Positions 1 to 10,873 of a stretch of 64,000 bases of DNA are shown piece by piece; positions within the stretch are counted from its first letter, which is position 1; each line of letters opens with the position of its first letter. Origin of the DNA: Streptomyces sp. MRC013 (GTDB taxonomy: Bacteria; Actinomycetota; Actinomycetes; Streptomycetales; Streptomycetaceae); assembly GCF_023614235.1 (NCBI RefSeq), contig NZ_CP094264.1, positions 310,001 through 374,000 of the forward strand, read 5' to 3'. Under the pieces are notes generated by a model. It ran no database searches, was not told where the DNA came from, and saw only the letters and a program-made list of their open reading frames with translations. Position numbers and translations under genes: made by a program.

Positions 1-219
1 GAGGACGCCGCGCTGAACGGCCGGCCACCCGCCGGCCGCGTCCCGGCCCCAGGGCAACGCACCCGGCGGCACGACGAGGCGGTGCCGGTCGCGCCCGTCG
101 GCCGTGTCGGGAGCCGGCCGCGCAGGGGCCGCCGCGCCGACGGGCGGGGTTCCCGGAGCCGGGCCCGGCGGTGCCCTTCGCGGCGGGCGGAGGCGGGCGG
201 AGGCGGCGGCGGAGTTCCG

Positions 220-1098
220 TCAGGGGGGCGTCGAGGCGGAGCCGGCGGCCGCCGGGACGGAGCCGTCGCGGCGGTGGAGGGGCGGACGGAGGCGGTTCGC
301 GCCGTCGGCCGGGCGCGGAACCTCCGTCCCGGCGACCGCCGCCCGGGCGGCGCGGGCGAGGGCCCGGCGGTCGGGGTGGGCGCCGTGCCGGACCTGCGGG
401 AGGAGCCGGATCTCGGCGGTGAGCCGCCCGGCCTTGGCCACCCTCCACAGCGACGCGCCCAGCGGGTCGTCGCCGACGAACGCGGCGGGTCCCAGGGGCC
501 GGTAGGCGATCCGCACGGGCTGGACGGGGGCACCGGCGTCGAGGGCGGCCTGGAAGGCCGCCGGGCGGAACGCGCCGTGGGCCCGGCCGCACCAGGTGGA
601 GCCCTCGGGGAAGACCACCACGCGGTGCCCGGCGGCGAGGGTGCGGGCGAGGGAGCGGACCGCGCCCGGCAGGGCGCGCAGGCGGTCGCGGTCGAGGAAG
701 AGGGTGCCGCCGAGGGTGGCGAGCGGGCCGAGCAGCGGCCAGTGGCGCACCTCCCGCTTGGCGACCATCCGGCCGGGCAGGACGGCCGCGACGAGGGGGA
801 CGTCGAGCCAGGACACGTGGTTGGCGACGACGAGGAGCGGACCGGACGGGGGCGGGTGGCCGGTGACGCGGACCCGGACGCCGAAGGCGCGCAGGACGGC
901 CCGGCACCACAGGCGGGTCAGCAGGTGGCGGGCGGCCGGGGCGAGCGGCGCGGTGAGCGGGGCGAGGGCCACCCCGGCGAGGACCGCGGCGACCCCGGCG
1001 GCGAGGCGCAGGGCCGCGCGGAAGGGGCCGGCCGCCGGACGGGCGGGGGTGGCGCACCGCTCGGGGGTGCAGGGGGCGGACGGCAGCCAGACGCTCAT
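220..1098 (-). CDS. olsA: 1-acyl-sn-glycerol-3-phosphate acyltransferase family protein (OlsA-like)
   Basis: A 292-aa PlsC-family membrane acyltransferase. The catalytic NHxxxxD motif is visible (NHVSWLD, residues 93-99), as is the acyl-acceptor motif FPEGST (163-168). A hydrophobic segment at about residues 30-52 would anchor it in the membrane. The start is the ATG whose first four bases overlap the TGA of the upstream OlsB-like gene (ATGA), so the two are translationally coupled. PlsC-type enzymes next to an OlsB-type N-acyltransferase typically O-acylate lyso-ornithine lipid to ornithine lipid, and that is the inferred role. A plain lysophosphatidate acyltransferase is the alternative. 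The last ~40 residues are Arg/Pro/Ala-rich and may not be folded. Frame and family are confident; substrate is inferred from the neighbour. Confidence 0.85.
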   Translation of the reverse strand: MSVWLPSAPCTPERCATPARPAAGPFRAALRLAAGVAAVLAGVALAPLTAPLAPAARHLLTRLWCRAVLRAFGVRVRVTGHPPPSGPLLVVANHVSWLDVPLVAAVLPGRMVAKREVRHWPLLGPLATLGGTLFLDRDRLRALPGAVRSLARTLAAGHRVVVFPEGSTWCGRAHGAFRPAAFQAALDAGAPVQPVRIAYRPLGPAAFVGDDPLGASLWRVAKAGRLTAEIRLLPQVRHGAHPDRRALARAARAAVAGTEVPRPADGANRLRPPLHRRDGSVPAAAGSASTPP

Positions 1099-1880
1099 CA
1101 CTCCGCGCCGAGGGAGAGGAAGTGGCGCAGGTAGCGGGGGTTGGTGCGGCGCAGCGACAGCAGGACGTACAGGTCGGCGACGCCGAAGTCCGGGTCGTGG
1201 GCGGGTGCGCCGCACACCCAGGCGCCGAGGCGGAGGTAGCCGCGCAGCAGCGGCGGGAGCTCGGTGCGGGTGGCGGGCCTGGTGATGCCGTCGGGGGACC
1301 ACAGGCGGCGCGGGGTGACCCAGTACTCCTCCGGGGCGAGGTGCTTGGCCTTGACGGCGTCCCAGGTGGCGGCGGCGAGGGTGCCGCCGTCGGCGAGCGG
1401 CAGGGAGCAGCAGCCGGCGAGCCAGTTGTGGCCGGTGCGGGCCATGTACCGGGCGATGCCGGCCCAGATGAGGGAGATGACGGCGCCGTTGCGGTGCGCG
1501 GGGTGCACGCAGGAGCGGCCGACTTCGACGAGGTCGCCGCGGAGGGGGGCGAGGCGGGTGAGGTCGAACTCGCCGTCCGAGTAGAGACGCCCGGCCACGC
1601 CCGCCCGATCGGGCGGGAGGAGGCGGTAGGTGCCGACGACCTCGCCGGTGGCCTCCTCCCGCACCAGGAGGTGGTCGCAGTAGGCGTCGAAGGCGTCGCT
1701 GTCGAGGCCGGGTTCCGGACCGTCGAGGCGCGCGCCCAGTTCGCCGGCGAAGACGAGGTGCCGCAGGCGCTGCGCGGCCCGTACGTCCTCCTGCTCGCGG
1801 GCGAGGGAGACCCGGTACGGGAGGGCGGGTGCCGGGGCGGGAGGGGCGGTGGTGACCGGGGCCGGGGTCGTGAGGGACAT
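1098..1880 (-). CDS. olsB: ornithine-acyl-ACP N-acyltransferase-like GNAT protein (OlsB family)
   Basis: A 260-aa protein of the hemolysin-like/OlsB acyltransferase family, which transfers a 3-hydroxyacyl chain from ACP to the alpha-amine of ornithine. After a Pro/Ala-rich N-terminus the family landmarks appear in order: an RHLVF segment near residue 40, FDAYCDHLLV, GTYRLL, EVGRSCVHP and a WxGIARYM region, then a C-terminal lobe ending near LSLRRTNPRYLRHF. The start ATG has an AAGGAG ribosome site six bases upstream. It is the first gene of a two-gene operon with the PlsC-type gene, overlapping by four bases. Together the pair would make phosphate-free ornithine lipids. From memory, the same pair sits next to sdhCAB in S. 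coelicolor, as here. Confidence 0.82.
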   Translation of the reverse strand: MSLTTPAPVTTAPPAPAPALPYRVSLAREQEDVRAAQRLRHLVFAGELGARLDGPEPGLDSDAFDAYCDHLLVREEATGEVVGTYRLLPPDRAGVAGRLYSDGEFDLTRLAPLRGDLVEVGRSCVHPAHRNGAVISLIWAGIARYMARTGHNWLAGCCSLPLADGGTLAAATWDAVKAKHLAPEEYWVTPRRLWSPDGITRPATRTELPPLLRGYLRLGAWVCGAPAHDPDFGVADLYVLLSLRRTNPRYLRHFLSLGAE

Positions 1881-2348
1881 GGTGGCTCCTTGGCCGGGCG
1901 GCGAGGGCGGCCGCGGGGGGTGCGGTGGCCCGTACCCCTACTTGTGCCGTCGTCGCCTGGCCTCGGTGTGACCGTTCGGCGGAGCGGGGATGTGCGGCGG
2001 TTGAATGCCCGGTTCGCCGCCCGCCGCGCCCCGGGCGCTCGGGTCGGGGCGGCCGGGGCGGGAGGGGCGGCCGGGACACGGCGGAAGGGGCGGGCGCGAG
2101 GGGGCGGGCGCGAGGGGGCGGGCGCGAGGGGGCGGGCGCGAGGGGGCGGGCGCTCCCTCCCGCGGACCCGCCCCTTCCCGCCTTCGGTGCGGAGGGGCGG
2201 GTCCGCACGCGGCCGGGGGGCCGCTCCGGTGCGTGTCGGGGCGTGCCGTGCCCGGTGCGCTCCGCCTCGCGGTCCCGGGCGGCCTGGGGCACCGTGGAGA
2301 GGACGCGTCAGCGGGCGCGTGCGCACCACCGGCGACGAGGAGACCGCC
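1881..2348. other. intergenic region between divergent olsB and dodecin genes
   Basis: This 468-bp gap holds no convincing gene. It contains a 14-bp GC-rich tandem array (2087-2153) and, just before the dodecin start, a GAGGAG ribosome site. Promoters for both flanking genes must lie here, but no clear -35/-10 pair could be picked out. Confidence 0.5.
2087..2153. repeat. 14-bp tandem repeat, about 4.8 copies
   Basis: The unit GGGGCGGGCGCGAG occurs four times without a mismatch (2087, 2101, 2115, 2129), followed by a partial copy ending at 2153. It lies in the non-coding gap upstream of dodecin. Perfect identity implies recent slippage, so copy number may vary between strains. Confidence 0.9.
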
Positions 2349-2579
2349 ATGTCACACCACACGTATCGCGTCACGGAGATCGTGGGCACCTCGCACACGG
2401 GGGTGGACGAGGCGATCCGCAACGGGATCGCCCGGGCCGCGCAGACGCTCCACAACCTGGACTGGTTCGAGGTGACGCAGGTCCGGGGGCATCTGGAGGA
2501 GGGGGAAGTGGCGCACTACCAGGTGGGACTGAAGGTGGGCTTCCGGCTCGACGGACCGGACGTCGGCGACGGGACCTGA
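2349..2579 (+). CDS. dodecin family protein
   Basis: A 76-aa protein covering the whole dodecin fold. It starts with HHTYRVTEIVGTS, has the conserved helix DEAIRNGIARAAQTL, then the flavin-contacting NLDWFEV with its aromatic residue, and ends in the strand YQVGLKVGFRL. Dodecins form 12-subunit shells that bind flavins (or coenzyme A in some actinobacteria) and are thought to buffer or store them. The ATG is preceded by GAGGAG seven bases upstream. It is monocistronic and divergent from olsB. Its closeness to the flavoprotein gene sdhA may be coincidental. Confidence 0.92.
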   Translation: MSHHTYRVTEIVGTSHTGVDEAIRNGIARAAQTLHNLDWFEVTQVRGHLEEGEVAHYQVGLKVGFRLDGPDVGDGT

Positions 2580-2874
2580 ACCGGTCCCGGCACCGTGCGG
2601 TACGGGGGCCGGGCGCGCCGGGGCGTCCGCGGCCGGGACGGGTTCCCGGCGGGGCCGGACAACCGTGGGGGGCCGGATACCGGTGGCGGGGCGCCGAGTG
2701 TCCCCCGACGGGGCCCGCCGTCCTCGGGAGGCCGGGCGCCGGCGGCCGGACCCGGGCACCCCGGCGGGGACCCGCCGCCCGCACGGGGCCGAGGTGCCGG
2801 CGGCCGGGACCGGGCACCTCCGGCAGGGCTGCCGCCTGCGGGAAGCCGGGGGCGCGCGACGGGGCCGGGCACCG

Positions 2875-3363
2875 TCAGGTGCGGCCCTCCGTCTCCTGTG
2901 CCCGGCGCAGCGCCCGGGACCCGAGTGCCCAGTCGGCGCGCACGACGTGGAAGCCCGCTTCCGCGGCGGCCTCGCACACCAGCTCGTCGTCGTCGACGAG
3001 CATGCGCACCTCCCGGTCCCGGGCAATACGGCGCAGCACCTCCAGTTTGGTCAGCCGGGCGGGCCGCCGGTCGTCGTCGCGGCGCATGTGGAGGCGTCCG
3101 GCGGGCAGGCCGTGTGCCGCGAGCCAGTCGAGGCTGTCCCGCCGGCAGCGCTCGGGACGCCCGGTCAGGTAGCGGATCTCGCACTGTCGCGCCGCCTCCA
3201 GGCACAGGGCGACCCCGGGCGGGAGGGGCGGGTCCTGCGGGGCGGCGCCGAAGAAGGCCTCCCAGTCGCGCGGCCTGCGCTCCAGGAAGTGCTGTCGGTG
3301 CCGTGCGTCGGAGAGGGTGTTGTCCAGGTCGAACACGGCCAGGGGTCTGCTGTCGCTCGTCAC
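2875..3363 (-). CDS. HAD superfamily phosphatase
   Basis: A 162-aa haloacid-dehalogenase-fold protein. Motif I is VFDLDNT with nucleophile Asp12 and Asp14, motif II is the YLTGR segment, and the acidic motif IV is MLVDDDE near residue 125. The absence of a large cap suggests a small phosphatase related to the acid-phosphatase or polynucleotide-kinase 3'-phosphatase groups. The substrate cannot be read from sequence. The chosen GTG start gives the expected short N-terminus before motif I; no strong ribosome site is visible. The gene is separated by about 110 bp from the sdhB stop and may be transcribed with sdh or alone. Confidence 0.8.
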   Translation of the reverse strand: MTSDSRPLAVFDLDNTLSDARHRQHFLERRPRDWEAFFGAAPQDPPLPPGVALCLEAARQCEIRYLTGRPERCRRDSLDWLAAHGLPAGRLHMRRDDDRRPARLTKLEVLRRIARDREVRMLVDDDELVCEAAAEAGFHVVRADWALGSRALRRAQETEGRT

Positions 3364-3476
3364 GTCGCCAGCGTAGGGAATCCCCCCGGTCCGCGGGCGG
3401 TCCGCTCCCGGTCCCCTCCCGCTCCGCGGCGGCGGCGCACCCGGTCCGGTGCGCGCGGTCCGCCGCGGGCGGGCCC

Positions 3477-4219
3477 TCACGCCGTCCGGCGCCGCGCGGC
3501 CCGCAGCCACTCGCGGTTCATGGCCGAGATGGACGGCAGCGGGATGCCCTTCGGGCACGCCGTGGCGCACTCCCCGGCCAGCGTGCAGCCGCCGAAGCCC
3601 TCGGCGTCCATCTGCGCGACCATGTCCAGCACCCGGCTCTCCCGCTCGGGCGCGCCCTGCGGCAGGACGTTCAGGTGGTTGACCTTCGCCGAGGTGAAGA
3701 GCATCGCCGAGCCGTTGGGGCAGGCCGCGACGCAGGCGCCGCAGCCGATGCACTCGGCGTGCTCGAAGGCGTAGTCCGCGTCCGCCTTGGGGACGGGCGT
3801 GGCGTGCGCCTCGGGGGCGGAGCCGGTCGGGGCGCTGACGTACCCGCCGGCCTGGATGATCCGGTCGAGCGCCGACCGGTCGACGACGAGGTCCTTGACG
3901 ACGGGGAAGGCGGCGGCCCGCCAGGGCTCGACGTCGATCGTGTCCCCGTCCCGGAAGGAGCGCATGTGGAGCTGGCAGGCGGTGGTGCGCTCCGGTCCGT
4001 GGGCGTCGCCGTTGATGACGAGGCTGCACGCCCCGCAGATGCCCTCGCGGCAGTCGTGGTCGAAGGCGACGGGTTCCCCGCCGCGCAGGATCAGCTCCTC
4101 GTTGAGGGTGTCGAGCATCTCCAGGAACGACATGTCCGGGGAGACGCCGTCGACTTCGTACGTGGCCATGGTGCCGGGGGCGTCGGCGTTCTTCTGGCGC
4201 CAGACGCGCAGGGTGAGCC

Positions 4220-4223
<4 letters not shown>
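3477..4223 (-). CDS. sdhB: succinate dehydrogenase/fumarate reductase iron-sulfur subunit
   Basis: A 248-aa subunit that passes electrons from the flavoprotein to the membrane quinone site. The plant-type [2Fe-2S] ligands are Cys58, Cys63, Cys66 and Cys83. The C-terminal ferredoxin-like part has Cys158-x2-Cys161-x2-Cys164-x3-Cys168 plus Cys213, Cys219 and Cys223, enough for a [4Fe-4S] and a [3Fe-4S] cluster. The start ATG overlaps the sdhA stop (ATGA), so translation is coupled. It is the last gene of sdhCAB. Its length and cofactor set match the family and nothing is missing. Confidence 0.96.
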
Positions 4224-6166
<1,943 letters not shown>

Positions 6167-6167
6167 G

Positions 6168-6899
6168 TCAGCTCACGACTCCGGTCATGACGGCGACGGG
6201 TACGGCGGCGAAGCCCGCCGTGAGGGCCAGGGCGAGCGTGTTGGCGACGGCCTTCAGCGCGCGGTCGCGGCGGGCGCTGCCGACGCCGAGGGTCTGGGCT
6301 GCGCTCCAGAAGCCGTGCCGGACGTGCAGGCCGACCGCGAGCACGGCGACGAGGTAGACGGCGTTGCCGTACCAGGTGGAGAAGGTCGCGACGACGTTCT
6401 CGTACGGGTGTCCCGGCTGGGCGTTCCCGTTGACGGTGAGGGTCGTCAGGTCGAGCAGGTGCCAGACGACGAACAGGGCGATGATCACACCGCCCCACCG
6501 CATGGTGCGGGTCGCGTAGCCCGCTCGCCGGCGCTTGTGGACGTAGGGGACGGGGCGGGCCCCGCGGTCGAGCCGGCTGAGCCGGTACGCCGACACGCCG
6601 TGGGCGGTCACGGCGGCGAGGAGGCCCACCCGCACGATCCACAGGCCCCAGCCGTGGTGGAGGACCGGGGCGCCCATAGTGCGCAGCCAGTGGGCGTAGG
6701 CGTTGAACTCGTCGGGACCGAGGAAGACCTTGAGGTTGCCGACGACGTGGGCGACGAGGTAGGCGAGGAGGACCAGGCCGCTGACGGCCATGACCGCCTT
6801 CATCCCGACGGTCGATCCGAGGAAGGTGCGCCGGGGAGGGCGGCGGGGGGAGGGTCGCCGGCCCGTCCCCGAAGGATGCGTCCGCGATGCCAGAGCCAT
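6168..6899 (-). CDS. sdhC: succinate dehydrogenase cytochrome b subunit
   Basis: A 243-aa membrane anchor with about five transmembrane helices (roughly residues 36-56, 75-98, 130-150, 180-200, 220-240) and several helix histidines suited to haem b ([23 protein letters not shown]). This is the single-polypeptide di-haem type. The start ATG lacks a ribosome site but sits seven bases after a -10-like TAGCGT, so a leaderless mRNA is plausible. It is the first gene of sdhCAB, with the sdhA start codon immediately downstream. It is transcribed divergently from the LysR gene, whose probable binding palindrome lies just upstream. Confidence 0.93.
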   Translation of the reverse strand: MALASRTHPSGTGRRPSPRRPPRRTFLGSTVGMKAVMAVSGLVLLAYLVAHVVGNLKVFLGPDEFNAYAHWLRTMGAPVLHHGWGLWIVRVGLLAAVTAHGVSAYRLSRLDRGARPVPYVHKRRRAGYATRTMRWGGVIIALFVVWHLLDLTTLTVNGNAQPGHPYENVVATFSTWYGNAVYLVAVLAVGLHVRHGFWSAAQTLGVGSARRDRALKAVANTLALALTAGFAAVPVAVMTGVVS

Positions 6900-6906
6900 G
6901 GGCCCG

Positions 6907-6989
6907 ACGCTACGAGCGGACGCCGTCAGAGGTCCAAGACATGGTCCGGCTGATCTCGATAGGCACGCCCTATCGTCCTCCCCTATGCT
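6907..6989. promoter_or_regulatory. sdhC/lysR divergent promoter region with LysR-type palindrome
   Basis: The inverted repeat CGATAGG-N5-CCTATCG occupies 6957-6975 and contains the T-N11-A core typical of LysR regulators. Leftward, a possible sdhC promoter has TTGGAC at 6932-6937 and TAGCGT at 6907-6912 (19-bp spacing, on the long side). Rightward, a possible lysR -10 TATGCT lies at 6984-6989, six bases before the GTG start, with a -35-like TAGGCA at 6960-6965 inside the palindrome. That placement predicts autorepression plus activation or repression of sdhCAB. Promoter assignment is by eye. Confidence 0.65.
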
Positions 6990-6995
6990 GGTCCC

Positions 6996-7883
6996 GTGCA
7001 GTTCCAGCAGCTCGTGTACTTCGTGGCGGTCGCGGAGACGCGGCACTTCACCCGGGCCGCCGAGCGGGTCCACGTGTCCCAGCCGTCGCTGTCGCAGCAG
7101 ATCCGGGCGCTGGAGAAGGAGCTGGGCGCCGAGCTGTTCAGCCGGGCGCGCGGCAACGTCGCGCTGACGGACGCCGGCGAGGCGCTGCTGCCGCTGGCCC
7201 GGCGGATCCTGGCCGACGCGGACACGGCGCGGTGCGAGGTGCAGGAGCTGGCCCGGCTGCGGCGGGGGCGGGTGCGGCTGGGGGCGACGCCGAGCCTGTG
7301 CACCGGGCTGCTGCCCGAGGTGCTGCGGTCCTTCCACGACCTGTACCCGGGGATCAGGCTGTTCGTCGAGGAGGGCGGTTCCCGCGACCTCGTGCGGGAA
7401 CTGGCGCGCGAGGCGCTCGACCTCGCCCTGGTGGTGCTGCCGCTGCCGTCGCCGTCGCCCGCGCTGACGACGGTGGAACTGCTCCGGGAGGACCTGGTGG
7501 TGGTGTCCGCCGCGACGGACCCGGCGCCGCGGCGGCCGGTGCGGATCGCCGACCTGGAGGGACGTCCCATGGTGATGTTCCGGCACGGGTACGACCTGCG
7601 TGAGCTGACGGTCGCGGCGTGCCGGGCGGAGGGGTTCGAGCCCTCCTTCGCGGTCGAGGGCGGCGAGATGGACGCGGTCCTCGGGTTCGTGCGGGCCGGG
7701 CTGGGCGTGGCGGTCGTGCCGAGCATGGTGGCGGCGCGGGCGGGGCGGGACCTGCGGGTCACGGCGCTCGCGCCGCCGGGGCTGCGGCGGACCGTCGCGC
7801 TGGCGCACCGGAGCGACGTCGCGCCGCCGCGCGCGGCCCGCGAACTGCAGCGGGTGCTGCTGCGGACGGCCGCCGGGGGCTGA
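6996..7883 (+). CDS. LysR family transcriptional regulator
   Basis: A 295-aa regulator of standard length. The winged helix-turn-helix covers residues 1-60 (FTRAAERVHVSQPSLSQQIRALE is the recognition region), followed by the linker helix and the periplasmic-binding-like effector domain to about residue 290. No AG-rich ribosome site precedes the GTG start, and TATGCT lies six bases upstream, so the transcript may be leaderless. Divergence from sdhCAB with a shared T-N11-A palindrome makes sdhCAB and itself the most likely targets. The effector, perhaps a C4 acid, is not visible from sequence. Confidence 0.92.
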   Translation: MQFQQLVYFVAVAETRHFTRAAERVHVSQPSLSQQIRALEKELGAELFSRARGNVALTDAGEALLPLARRILADADTARCEVQELARLRRGRVRLGATPSLCTGLLPEVLRSFHDLYPGIRLFVEEGGSRDLVRELAREALDLALVVLPLPSPSPALTTVELLREDLVVVSAATDPAPRRPVRIADLEGRPMVMFRHGYDLRELTVAACRAEGFEPSFAVEGGEMDAVLGFVRAGLGVAVVPSMVAARAGRDLRVTALAPPGLRRTVALAHRSDVAPPRAARELQRVLLRTAAGG

Positions 7884-7896
7884 GCGGCCGGGTCCG

Positions 7897-10064
7897 CTAC
7901 ACCGCGTCGGCGAGGAGCAGCGCGTGGATGCGGTCCGGGGCGCCGGGGCGGGCGTAGTACCAGCCCTGGGCGGTGTCGCAGCCCAGGGCGCGCAGCTGCT
8001 CGGCCTGGACCGCGGTCTCCACCCCTCGACGGTGACGGCGAGGTCCAGGCCGTGGGCCAGGGAGACGATGCCCTCCACGATCTTCGTGTCGACCGGGTCG
8101 GCCGGGTGCTGCTGCATCCCGCGGGTGAAGGAGCGGTCGAGCTTCAGGACGCTCACCGGGAGGCGGCGCAGGTTGGCGAGGTTCGAGTAGCCCGTCCCGA
8201 AGTCGTCGAGCGCGATGTCGACCCCCATCTCGGCGACCTGCCGCAGCGGCTTGAGGAGGTCGTCGTCGGCGCCGATCAGGGCCGATTCGGTCACCTCCAG
8301 GCACAGGGCGCCCGGGGGGAGGCCGGAGCGCTCCAGGACGTCGGTGATGTCGCCGACCAGGCCCGGGTGGTGCAGCTGGGTGGGCGACAGGTTGACGTTG
8401 ATGCGCAGCGGGCCGCCGTCGGCGTGGCGGTGCTCCCAGAACCCGGCCTGCCGGACCGCCTCCTCCAGCACCCAGCGGCCGAGCGGCACGATGAGGCCGG
8501 TGTGCTCGGCGAGCGGGATGAACCGGTCGGGGCCGAGCACCCCGTGCTGCGGGTGGCACCAGCGCACCAGGGCCTCCGCGCCGTGCACGGTGCCGTCCCC
8601 GAGGTGGACGAGCGGCTGGTACTCGATGAAGAACTCGCCGCGGTCCAGGGCGGCGGGCAGCGCGGTCGTCAGCCCGTGCCGGGTGATGACGCGGGCGTCG
8701 GCCTCCGGGTCGGCCCGCTCGTACCGGTTGCCGCCCGCGGACTTGGCCCGGTACATGGTGATGTCGGCGCTGCGCAGCACGTCCGCCGGCCCGTGCTCGC
8801 CGGCGCGGCCCTCGACGATGCCGACGCTGCCGCGGACGGTGATCTGGCGCCCGTCCAGGCTGATCGGGACGGAGAGGGCGCCCAGGATGCGGCCGGCGAG
8901 CTCCTCGGCGTCCCGCGCGGTGACGTCGGGGCCGGTGGTGAGGGCGACGAACTCGTCGCCGCCGAGCCGCGCGACCATCTCGCCGGGCGCGGTCGCGCAG
9001 GACTCCAGGCGGTCGGCGACCTCCGCCAGGAGTCGGTCGCCCGCGGCGTGGCCCAGGCTGTCGTTGATGGCCTTGAAGCCGTCGAGGTCGAGGTAGCAGA
9101 GGCCGAAGCGGGTGTCCCCGCCGGCCGAGAGGGCCTTCTCCAGGCGTTCGGAGAACAGGCTGCGGTTGGGCAGCCCGGTCAGCGCGTCGTGGGTGGCCTC
9201 GTAGCGCAGGCGCAGGTTCAGCAGCCGCCGCTCGGTGGTGTCCTCCAGAAGGGCGAGCTGGTACTGGGGGCGGCCCTCGGGGTCGCGGAGGAGGGAGACC
9301 GTCAGGTTGGTCCACAGGACGGTGCCGTCGGAGCGGTAGAACGGCTTCTCCACGCGGAAGTGGTCGCGTTCGCCGCGCACCAGTTCCCCGTACAGGTTCC
9401 AGACGTGCGGGGCGTCCTCGGGGTGGACCCACTCGGTGACCCTGCGGCCGCGGACGACCTGCTCCAGGCCGCCGAACATCCGGGTGAGGGCGCCGTTGAC
9501 CTCCAGGACGTTGCCGTCGAGGTCGGCGATGCCTATGCCGATGGCCGCGTCCTCGAAGACGGCCCGGAAGCGGACCTCCGTGGCGTGCAGGGCCTGTTCG
9601 GCGAAGGCCCGGGCGGCGAGCGCGGACCGGGCGATGGCCTCCTGCTCGCTGAGGGTCCGCTCGCGCAGCGCCCGGGCGAACCCGGCGGCCAGGGCGTGCT
9701 GGAGGCGGGCGCAGCGGGCCCGCAGGTCGTCGACCGGCGTGTCGGCGCCGGTCCCGCAGTACAGCACCAGGTAGGAGTCGACGACGCCGAGGGTGCGGCT
9801 CAGGGCGTCCGGGTCCGTGCAGTGCGCGGCGACCAGGGCGGCGCCCACCGACTGGGCGGGGGCCACGTCGAAGGGCCTGGCGCGCAGGGCGGCGCTGAGC
9901 CGCCGCGCGAGCGGCAGCAGGTACTGCTCGAACTCGGTGCGGGTCATCGACGTGGCCGTGACCGGGAAGATGGCCCGGCTCCATATCGTCGCGAACCGCT
10001 GGAGTCTGTCCTCCAGGTCGTCGGGGTCCGCCGCGGAGCCCGACGCCTGCGCCAGCGTGCTCAC
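7897..10064 (-). CDS. PAS/GGDEF/EAL cyclic-di-GMP protein, single-base frameshift near the end
   Basis: Read through one missing base this is about 722 aa. It has an N-terminal helical sensor (1-150), a PAS domain with PAC tail (about 155-275), a GGDEF domain with intact LGGDEF, and an EAL domain with EALVRW, LEVTES, DDFGTGYS and KLDRSF. Both cyclase and phosphodiesterase motifs therefore look complete. No membrane segments are present. The frame breaks in the C-run at 8022-8025, where VEG should continue as VETAVQAEQLRALG; adding one base restores the end at 7897. The GTG start overlaps the upstream methyltransferase stop (GTGA). A homopolymer sequencing error is the simplest explanation; a real truncation would remove the last EAL helices. 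Confidence 0.82.
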
Positions 10065-10873
10065 CCCTTGCGCCCCACCCCGGCGAAGCCCGAGAAGGCG
10101 TAGGGGTCCTCCTGCTCGGGTGGGGTGTCGGGCCGCCAGTACGGCATCGCCACGAGGCCGGGGTCGAGCATCTCGCAGCCGTCGAAGAACCGGGCGACCT
10201 CGTCGCGGGAGCGCATCACCAGCGGGTTGCGGATGTCGCGGTAGACGCCGACGGCGCCGTCGGCCTGCTCCGGGGAGGCGGGGACGCCCTCGAGCGAGGC
10301 GTAGGTGAGGATGACGAGACTGCCCGGCGCCAGGGCGTCGCGGAGTTCGGCGACCGCCTCGTGGGGGCGGTCGGAGTCCTCCAGGAAGTGCAGGACGGAG
10401 ACGAGCAGCAGCGCCACGGGCCGGTCCAGGTCGAGGAGCCGGGCCACCTCGGGGCTGTGGAGGATGTCCTGCGGCTTGCGGAGGTCGGCGGCGACGACCG
10501 CGGCGCGCTCGTTCCCCTCGAGCACGGCCTTGCTGTGGGCGACGGCGACCGGGTCGTGGTCGACGTACACGACCCGCGCCGAGGGGTCGGCCTGCTGGGC
10601 GATCTCGTGGACGTTGCCGAACGTCGGGATGCCGGAGCCCACGTCGAGGAACTGCGTGACGCCCTCGCCGACGGCGTGGCGTACGGCGCGGCGCATGAAC
10701 GCCCGGTTGGCCTGCATGATCTTGGGCAGGCCCGGGAGGAACTCCATGGCCCTGCGGGCGGCTTCGCGGTCGACCTCGAAGTTGTGGGAACCGCCCAGGT
10801 AATAGTCGTATATACGGGACACGCTCGGCACCGACAGGTCGATGCCCGGCGGAGCCCAGGCGGGACGGTCCAT
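10061..10873 (-). CDS. SAM-dependent methyltransferase (PF04672/DUF574 type)
   Basis: A 270-aa protein of the actinobacterial Methyltransf_19 family. It shows the family opening IDLSVPSVSRIYDYYLGG, the SAM loop FLDVGSGIPT, the acidic VVYVDHDP after strand two, and LLLVSVLHFLED. Streptomyces genomes carry many paralogs, and their substrates are generally unknown. The ATG is used (preceded by GGAG and a short spacer); an in-frame TTG directly before it is less likely. It overlaps the GGDEF-EAL gene by four bases, so a methyl-transfer step and c-di-GMP turnover are co-expressed. Confidence 0.88.
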   Translation of the reverse strand: MDRPAWAPPGIDLSVPSVSRIYDYYLGGSHNFEVDREAARRAMEFLPGLPKIMQANRAFMRRAVRHAVGEGVTQFLDVGSGIPTFGNVHEIAQQADPSARVVYVDHDPVAVAHSKAVLEGNERAAVVAADLRKPQDILHSPEVARLLDLDRPVALLLVSVLHFLEDSDRPHEAVAELRDALAPGSLVILTYASLEGVPASPEQADGAVGVYRDIRNPLVMRSRDEVARFFDGCEMLDPGLVAMPYWRPDTPPEQEDPYAFSGFAGVGRKG

